From NCBI GenBank assembly GCA_041941305.1, contig JBGTQJ010000044.1, forward strand, positions 1 through 64,000: a DNA stretch of 64,000 nucleotides, written 5' to 3'. Positions 58,959-64,000 of the stretch are shown one piece after another (positions within the stretch are counted from its first letter, which is position 1; every line of letters starts with the position of its first letter). The notes under the pieces were generated by a model. The model was not told the origin of the DNA. It saw nothing but the letters and a program-made list of their open reading frames with translations, and did no database searches. Both the position numbers and the translations under genes were made by a program. Origin of the DNA: JANSWP01 sp041941305 (lineage in GTDB: Bacteria; Bacteroidota; Bacteroidia; Chitinophagales; Saprospiraceae).

Positions 58959-59981
58959 TTATGCCCACACCTTACAACCTTCAGTACAATTTGTACAAAT
59001 TGCAATTTGATCTCTCCCCTTCAATAATTGCTTTCGAAAATGCTGATACGCCTGCCCAGTCCATATTTCATTAAAGTTTTTTTGTTTTAAATCACCTAAT
59101 TGATGGCTGGCGTCTTTATCAAAACAACAGGGTACTACCATGCCATCCCAGGTAATTACGCAGGCATGCCACAATTTCCAACAATGATTGAGCAATTCGT
59201 TTTTTACCCTCCATTCCCCAGTTGAAAGTTTTTCATATCGGGCATATTTTGAAATGGTGGGGATTAATTCGTTGCCATTCTCATAATCATATACCTGAGC
59301 TGTCTTCAATTTTACTTCATCTATTCCTATTTCCTTTGCCAATTGATGTATTTCTGGTATTTGATGTTCGTTTGGTCGCACCACCAAAAACTGGAAAATG
59401 ATATGAGGCGTTTTTGAATTCAATTTCCGCTTCCATTTCACCACATTTCTCGCACCATGAAGCACTGCTTCCAATTTGCCCTGTTTCCGATAATTTTCAT
59501 ACACTTCCTGAGTGGTTCCATCAACAGAAATGATCAGCCTGTCCAATCCTGATTCAATCGTTTTTCTAGCATTCTCATCATTGAGGAAATGCCCATTGGT
59601 CGAAGTGATGGTATAGATTCCTTTATTACTGGCATAATTCACCATTTCCAAAAACTTAGGATTGATATATGGCTCGCCTTGAAAATAGAAAATAAGATAA
59701 AGCAAATGTTGATGCAATTCGGCTATGGTCTCCCGAAAAAAATCTTCTTTTAAATTGCCAGTAGGTCTTGTAAAAGCACGCAAACCACTTGGACATTCCG
59801 GACACCGTAAATTGCACGCTGTTGTAGGCTCAAATGAGACCGTAAAAGGTTTGCCCCATTGGATTGGTCTTTTAGTCCATTTGGTCAGATAAAAAGACAC
59901 AAGCACTTTAATAGCATTCCAGACACGTGCTAAACTAAGCTTAGAAATAAAGTTAATTGCGTCATTGAGGTATATGCTCAT
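58959..59981 (-). CDS. Radical SAM/SPASM domain protein
   Basis: This 340-aa protein has the radical SAM cluster motif C56-x3-C60-x2-C63 (CNLRCPECPSG) in the first strand of a TIM-like barrel. A GEPYINP-like motif follows near 103 and SVDGTTQEVYENYRKQG near 155. A C-terminal SPASM region (~265-340) has CWKLWHACVITWDGMVVPCCFDKDA ... IWTGQAYQHFRK ... CTNCTEGC, expected to hold auxiliary Fe-S clusters. Such enzymes modify peptides or build cofactors. No substrate peptide gene is visible nearby. A -7 box (TACCTTTG on the minus strand) lies at 60002-60009. Confidence 0.9.
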   Translation of the reverse strand: MSIYLNDAINFISKLSLARVWNAIKVLVSFYLTKWTKRPIQWGKPFTVSFEPTTACNLRCPECPSGLRAFTRPTGNLKEDFFRETIAELHQHLLYLIFYFQGEPYINPKFLEMVNYASNKGIYTITSTNGHFLNDENARKTIESGLDRLIISVDGTTQEVYENYRKQGKLEAVLHGARNVVKWKRKLNSKTPHIIFQFLVVRPNEHQIPEIHQLAKEIGIDEVKLKTAQVYDYENGNELIPTISKYARYEKLSTGEWRVKNELLNHCWKLWHACVITWDGMVVPCCFDKDASHQLGDLKQKNFNEIWTGQAYQHFRKQLLKGRDQIAICTNCTEGCKVWA

Positions 59982-60001
59982 TATGATAACAGGTTTCCTG
60001 G

Positions 60002-60009
60002 CAAAGGTA
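60002..60009 (-). promoter_or_regulatory. -7 element of radical SAM gene
   Basis: CAAAGGTA reads TACCTTTG on the minus strand, 21 bp upstream of the start at 59981. The -33 region has no exact TTTG. Confidence 0.6.
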
Positions 60010-60121
60010 GCTTTTTGATATACTAAAGTGTAGGTGGAGAATTAATTAATGTGTTTTTGAATTTAAATTACTTAGAAATTGAAAGTACATTTACCCTTCA
60101 AATTAAATACGTTAATAAGGC

Positions 60122-60997
60122 ATGATTATCAACAGTTCTTCTCCAAACAACACCATCAAAGCATGGCAAACTTTTCTGTATAATCAAGGATATAAAATAG
60201 TAGGAACCCCCGACGGAATTTGGGGACCACATACAGAATCCGGTTCCAAAGCATTTCAGCGTGCAAATGGACTAGCAGCAGATGGAATCGTTGGACATGA
60301 TACCTTAAAAGCTGCAGAAATTAAAGGTTTTGTTATTCCCACTGCCCAACAGTTCAAGCCGCCAGGTTATTTAAACGCATTATTTGATATTTCTCACCTC
60401 AATGGAAATGTAGACTTTACAAAAGCCAAAGCCTCAGGTATGCTGGGTGTATTTCACAAAGCCACTCAATCTACAACATTTCAGGATCCATTATACGCAC
60501 ACCAAAGGCTTTTGGCGGAACAGGCTGGATTAAAATGGGGAGCTTACCACTTTGGTGCAGGAGGAGATGGAGTTGCCCAGGCCGACTTCTTTCTAAATAC
60601 TGCCAATCCCGATGGAAAAACATTGTTGGTTCTCGATTTTGAACAGGATACTACCCAGGGGCAAACAACCATGACGCTTCAGGAAGCAAAAGACTTCATC
60701 AACAGAATAAAGAGTAAAACCAATAAATATCCAATCTTATATGGCGGGAGCTACTTGAAAGAGCTGGTTAGAGCAGCACCAGATCCGGTTTTAAGTCAAT
60801 GCAAGCTATGGTTGGCTCAATATAGTTCCCTATTGCATTTACCAAATGGTTGGAGAGAAGCCTCTTTTTGGCAATTTACCGACGGCAGCTCAGGTCCGGG
60901 AGCCTTACCCATTGATGGAGTAGGCAAATGTGATCGGGATTTATTTTATGGAACTACAGACCAATTAGAAGCTTTTTGGAAAGCACATAGTTGTTAA
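60122..60997 (+). CDS. GH25 muramidase with N-terminal peptidoglycan-binding domain
   Basis: This 291-aa protein has a PG_binding_1-like domain at ~10-66 (TIKAWQTFLYNQGYKIVG, DGIWGPHTESGSKAFQRANGLAADGIVG). A glycoside hydrolase 25 lysozyme domain follows at ~82-285: FDISHLNGNVDF (Asp89), LLVLDFEQD (Asp172/Glu174) and the late FWQFTDGS. It cleaves the MurNAc-GlcNAc bond. No signal peptide is present, and a stop codon precedes the ATG at two codons' distance, so the start is firm. It is either secreted by a non-Sec route (phage, T6SS or contractile-injection-like) or needs holin-like release. Confidence 0.9.
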   Translation: MIINSSSPNNTIKAWQTFLYNQGYKIVGTPDGIWGPHTESGSKAFQRANGLAADGIVGHDTLKAAEIKGFVIPTAQQFKPPGYLNALFDISHLNGNVDFTKAKASGMLGVFHKATQSTTFQDPLYAHQRLLAEQAGLKWGAYHFGAGGDGVAQADFFLNTANPDGKTLLVLDFEQDTTQGQTTMTLQEAKDFINRIKSKTNKYPILYGGSYLKELVRAAPDPVLSQCKLWLAQYSSLLHLPNGWREASFWQFTDGSSGPGALPIDGVGKCDRDLFYGTTDQLEAFWKAHSC

Positions 60998-61037
60998 AAG
61001 TAATGACATATAAACTTGCACTTGAATTTGACCTTTT

Positions 61038-61931
61038 TCACATTTTCACCAATTCCTTGATTGTCCCTTGCTTATCAACTTTTACTAAGCGGGGACCAAT
61101 ATTTCGGCGATCGTAGCCAGCTTCGAGTATATACATATCCTCATTTTTAATAGCTATCCCAACCGGAAACCATGGCGCAGTCGAATGGTAAACATGCTCT
61201 CTATAGTCATTTGGATAAATCCTTGTAATACGGCGATCACTACTATTGGCCATATACATAACTCCATTTTTTTGGATATTCATTCCATACAAAATCTGAT
61301 GATTCTTTTCTTCAAAAGGAGGATTTACAGGATTTTCTTCTTTGACATTGGAATAAGTTTCACAAATACTTCCATCATAGGTATCCAGTTGAAAAATTGT
61401 CCCGTTATTCAAGCGGTTATCCACTACATACAAAAAACCATCTTCACCAATTTGCAGCGTAGTAATTCTTTGAAAGCTGTGTTCAGAGAAAGGTTCTACT
61501 GGTCCAGCTGGTTTTCGTTTGTAAATCTTTTTTTGATAGCTGAAATAAATCCAACCATTATTGTCAATTGAAAATATAGCTCCCGACATTTCCTTAGGAT
61601 TACGAGTAGGAGGGATAATCATTTCCAATTCTCCTCCAGGTTTTTTACGCCAAAGGGTATGTTCATTTTCCTTTGTTTCTGATAAGTATTCATCATTGGT
61701 TCCCCAGATGTAACCACGGTCATCCAGGAAGAGGGTATGTGAATGTTGACCTGTTTCCCATTTATTAAGCTTACCCTTTGAGTACCTCCAGATGGTTCCA
61801 AAATCATGAAGGATATCTGCAAAGTAAACATCTCCATTGTCTGAAACAACTATCCCCCAAGCCGGATGGCTGCTGGTTTTTGGTATTAAAGTAAAGGAAA
61901 GAAGACAGATAATAATTGAAAAAGCTTTCAT
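61038..61931 (-). CDS. NHL/6-bladed propeller-type exported protein
   Basis: This 297-aa protein has a signal peptide (FSIIICLLSFTLIPKTSS). Repeated blades follow with the phrase form DNGDVYFADI, DDRGYIWGTND, DNNGWIYFSYQKKIYKRKP, GEDGFLYVVDNRLNNGTIF and QKNGVMYMANSSDRRI. This spacing is typical of NHL or SMP-30-like beta-propellers of Bacteroidota. No lactonase metal site can be assigned confidently. It is probably periplasmic or surface-exposed. It lies on the opposite strand to the GH25 gene, converging with it. Confidence 0.78.
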   Translation of the reverse strand: MKAFSIIICLLSFTLIPKTSSHPAWGIVVSDNGDVYFADILHDFGTIWRYSKGKLNKWETGQHSHTLFLDDRGYIWGTNDEYLSETKENEHTLWRKKPGGELEMIIPPTRNPKEMSGAIFSIDNNGWIYFSYQKKIYKRKPAGPVEPFSEHSFQRITTLQIGEDGFLYVVDNRLNNGTIFQLDTYDGSICETYSNVKEENPVNPPFEEKNHQILYGMNIQKNGVMYMANSSDRRITRIYPNDYREHVYHSTAPWFPVGIAIKNEDMYILEAGYDRRNIGPRLVKVDKQGTIKELVKM

Positions 61932-61998
61932 GTATCAGAAATGTAATATTTTGGATTGGTTACGTTTGAATAGTTCTCTTTTTATTCACTAAAAGACA

Positions 61999-62028
61999 CA
62001 AAAAAAGGCGATCCGTTGACAGATCGCC
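61999..62028 (-). terminator. katG terminator
   Basis: GGCGATC (62007-62013) pairs perfectly with GATCGCC (62022-62028), and an A-run on its left becomes a T-run on the minus strand. It lies 24 bp after the katG stop. Confidence 0.88.
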
Positions 62029-62051
62029 CCTTAAAAAGTATTGTTAAATCA

Positions 62052-64000
62052 TTAAACACCTTGTAAATCAAAACGATCCAGGTCCATCACTTTGCTCCAT
62101 GCCTTCACAAAATCGTTTATAAATTTATCCTGACCGTCTTTGCATCCATACACTTCCGCCAGGGCACGCAATTCAGAATTTGATCCAAAAATCAAATCCG
62201 AACGTGTACCAGTCCATTTTACCTCCCCTGTTTTTCGGTCGCGCCCTTCAAACACTTCCTGCTCATCAGATGTAGCATTCCATTTAGTCCCAAAGTCTAA
62301 TAGGTTGACAAAGAAATCGTTGGAAAGCACCTCAGGGCGATTGGTGAAAACCCCGTGTTTGGAATGATCATAATTCGTATCTAAAACACGCAAGCCCCCT
62401 ATAAGCACAGTCATTTCCGGTGCGGTCAAAGTCAAAAGTTGCGCCTTGTCCACCAACATTTCTTCAGTAGAAACCGTGTATTTGCCTTTTTTATAATTGC
62501 GAAATCCATCTGCTTGTGGCTCAAGAACTGCAAAAGAATCTACATCCGTCTGGTCTTGAGAAGCATCCATTCGACCAGGAGAAAAAGGAACTGTTACATC
62601 GTATCCTGTGCTTTTGGCAGATTGTTCTATCCCCACACATCCGCCTAGTACTATCAAGTCTGCAATTGAAATCCTTTTATTGCCAGATTGAGCATTGTTG
62701 AAATCCTTTTGAACTTTCTCCAAAGCATTCAAAACTTTAGTCAATTGAGCTGGATTATTCACCTGCCAATCTTTTTGTGGAGCTAAGCGAATTCGGGCAC
62801 CGTTGGCACCTCCTCTTTTGTCTGAACCTCTGAAAGTAGAAGCTGATGCCCAGGCTGTTGAAACCAATTCGGAAACAGAAAGCCCTAATTTTAGAATGTT
62901 TTCTTTCAATTCCGCTATGTCTGTATCTCCGACCAAATCATGGTTGATGCTTGGAATCGGATCTTGCCATATCAACTCCTCATCTGGCACTTCAGAACCG
63001 AGATACCGACTTATTGGTCCCATATCGCGGTGGGTTAGTTTATACCAGGCACGAGCAAATGCATCCGCAAATTCATCTGGGTTTTCGTAAAAATGCCTGG
63101 ATATTTTTTCATAAGCCGGATCCATGCGCAAGGAAAGGTCTGTTGTCAACATGAAAGGAGCATGTGTCTTTGAAGCGTCATGAGCATCTGGTATCAAACC
63201 ATTCCCAGCACCTCCTTTAGGTCGCCATTGATGGGCTCCTGCTGGACTTTTTGTCAACTCCCATTCATAACCAAAGAGGTTTTCGAAAAAGTTATTGCTC
63301 CATTTTGTAGGAGTCGTCGTCCAGGCACCTTCTAGTCCACTGGTAATCGTATCTGCACCTTTACCAGTTCCATAACTATTGTTCCACCCAAAGCTCTGTT
63401 CCTCAATCGATGCCGCAGCAGGCTCACGACCTACATATTCTGCATCATTTGCTGCACCATGCGTTTTCCCAAAAGTATGTCCACCGGCAATTAAGGCTAC
63501 CGTTTCGTAATCATTCATTGCCATACGACCAAATGTTTCCCGAATATCATGTGCTGCCGCCAAAGGATCTGGGTTGCCATTTGGTCCCTCAGGATTTACA
63601 TATATGAGTCCCATCTGAACAGCTGCAAGCGGGTTTTCCAACTCCCGGTCACCCTGGTATCTTTTATCTCCCAACCACTCAGATTCTGCACCCCAATAAA
63701 TATCTTCCTCCGGGTGCCATACATCTTCTCTACCTCCTGCAAATCCAAAGGTTTTCAAACCCATGGACTCCAATGCACAATTTCCAGCAAGGATCATCAA
63801 ATCTGCCCAGGAAATATGCTTACCATATTTCTGTTTAATTGGCCAAAGCAATAAGCGTGCTTTGTCCAGATTAGCATTATCTGGCCAACTGTTCAATGGT
63901 GCAAAGCGCTGGGTACCAGAGCCAGCTCCTCCACGTCCATCCGCAATTCGGTAAGTACCTGCACTGTGCCAGGCCATTCGGATAAAAAATGGACCATAAT
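62052..64000 (-). CDS. katG: Catalase-peroxidase KatG (5' end outside window)
   Basis: The C-terminal ~649 residues of KatG are visible. The frame is open to the edge, where YGPFFIRMAWHSAGTYR reads on, so roughly the first 85-100 residues lie beyond position 64000. It includes the distal Arg-Trp-His set (RMAWHS), the Tyr and Met of the Trp-Tyr-Met adduct (QMGLIYVNPEGP, FGRMAMND) and the proximal His in LIAGGHTFGKTHGA. The second peroxidase-like domain (~360-641) is present. It detoxifies H2O2 in the cytoplasm. It is transcribed away from the edge and ends in a strong terminator. Confidence 0.97.
   Translation of the reverse strand, partial: YGPFFIRMAWHSAGTYRIADGRGGAGSGTQRFAPLNSWPDNANLDKARLLLWPIKQKYGKHISWADLMILAGNCALESMGLKTFGFAGGREDVWHPEEDIYWGAESEWLGDKRYQGDRELENPLAAVQMGLIYVNPEGPNGNPDPLAAAHDIRETFGRMAMNDYETVALIAGGHTFGKTHGAANDAEYVGREPAAASIEEQSFGWNNSYGTGKGADTITSGLEGAWTTTPTKWSNNFFENLFGYEWELTKSPAGAHQWRPKGGAGNGLIPDAHDASKTHAPFMLTTDLSLRMDPAYEKISRHFYENPDEFADAFARAWYKLTHRDMGPISRYLGSEVPDEELIWQDPIPSINHDLVGDTDIAELKENILKLGLSVSELVSTAWASASTFRGSDKRGGANGARIRLAPQKDWQVNNPAQLTKVLNALEKVQKDFNNAQSGNKRISIADLIVLGGCVGIEQSAKSTGYDVTVPFSPGRMDASQDQTDVDSFAVLEPQADGFRNYKKGKYTVSTEEMLVDKAQLLTLTAPEMTVLIGGLRVLDTNYDHSKHGVFTNRPEVLSNDFFVNLLDFGTKWNATSDEQEVFEGRDRKTGEVKWTGTRSDLIFGSNSELRALAEVYGCKDGQDKFINDFVKAWSKVMDLDRFDLQGV

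Noticed and set aside
58959..59981. RiPP biosynthesis cluster around the radical SAM/SPASM gene
   Set aside because: No precursor peptide, transporter or peptidase gene lies next to it.

Overview
The window looks like a chromosomal segment of a Bacteroidota organism, most plausibly a Saprospiria/Chitinophagia-type marine or activated-sludge relative. This is inferred from several features. The base composition is AT-rich and starts lack strong Shine-Dalgarno sequences. Promoters carry the Bacteroidota -7 element TAnnTTTG. Five secreted proteins end in a type IX secretion (T9SS) sorting domain, and many others are SPII lipoproteins or small outer-membrane barrels. Gene pairs typical of the phylum are present: divergent lptD and amidase-mlaD, an exbB-x-exbD-exbD cluster, rplU-rpmA, and a DUF4293-type gene. 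No search could be run, so family names rest on motifs read from the translations.

Layout. 0-6 kb is an envelope block: an LptD-like OM protein (-), then N-acetylmuramoyl-L-alanine amidase and an MlaD/MCE protein (+). 6-8.5 kb holds a TPR protein, a DinB-like protein and a GNAT acetyltransferase. 8.6-12.3 kb is an accessory-looking operon: a truncated AAA ATPase followed by a 1098-aa STAND-like P-loop ATPase/winged-helix/TPR protein whose TPR coding DNA is a nearly perfect 120-bp tandem array. The operon is driven by a consensus promoter embedded in nested inverted repeats. 12.5-17.4 kb carries small genes: nucleotidyltransferase plus Cys clusters, ABM-like protein, cupin, RidA lipoprotein, OM barrel, OmpR-type regulator and a membrane protein. 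17.5-25 kb has a T9SS-exported M14 carboxypeptidase, a second OM barrel, an exported TPR-CHAT protease-like protein and a T9SS protein. 25.5-27 kb is an ECF sigma/anti-sigma-like pair.

27-40.4 kb is an island of secreted or surface proteins: lipoproteins, T9SS cargo, a lipase-like hydrolase, beta-propellers, a tiny Cys-rich secreted peptide and a tiny HTH protein. 40.6-42.2 kb contains a candidate small RNA, then rplU and an rpmA that encodes L27 fused to a helix-hairpin-helix domain. 42.2-45.1 kb has a TPR/SH3 protein coupled to an OstA/LptA-like protein. 45.2-48.2 kb is a DUF4293 gene convergent with the ExbB/ExbD energy-transducing cluster. tRNA-Ser(GGA) lies at 48.4 kb. 48.8-64 kb is mostly housekeeping (TatD, GWxTD protein, dnaX, AadA-like nucleotidyltransferase, rpsT, fadJ-like beta-oxidation enzyme, TPR protein, radical SAM/SPASM, GH25 muramidase, NHL-type propeller). 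It ends in a katG gene cut by the window edge.

The most notable non-genic theme is that many intergenic gaps carry long imperfect palindromes or short tandem repeats (6-, 7- and 8-mers) that often face an inverted copy of themselves. One such GC hairpin lies inside dnaX, just after a 12-A run with stops waiting in both shifted frames. A second theme is a structured-RNA-like sequence present twice (25052 and 40662).
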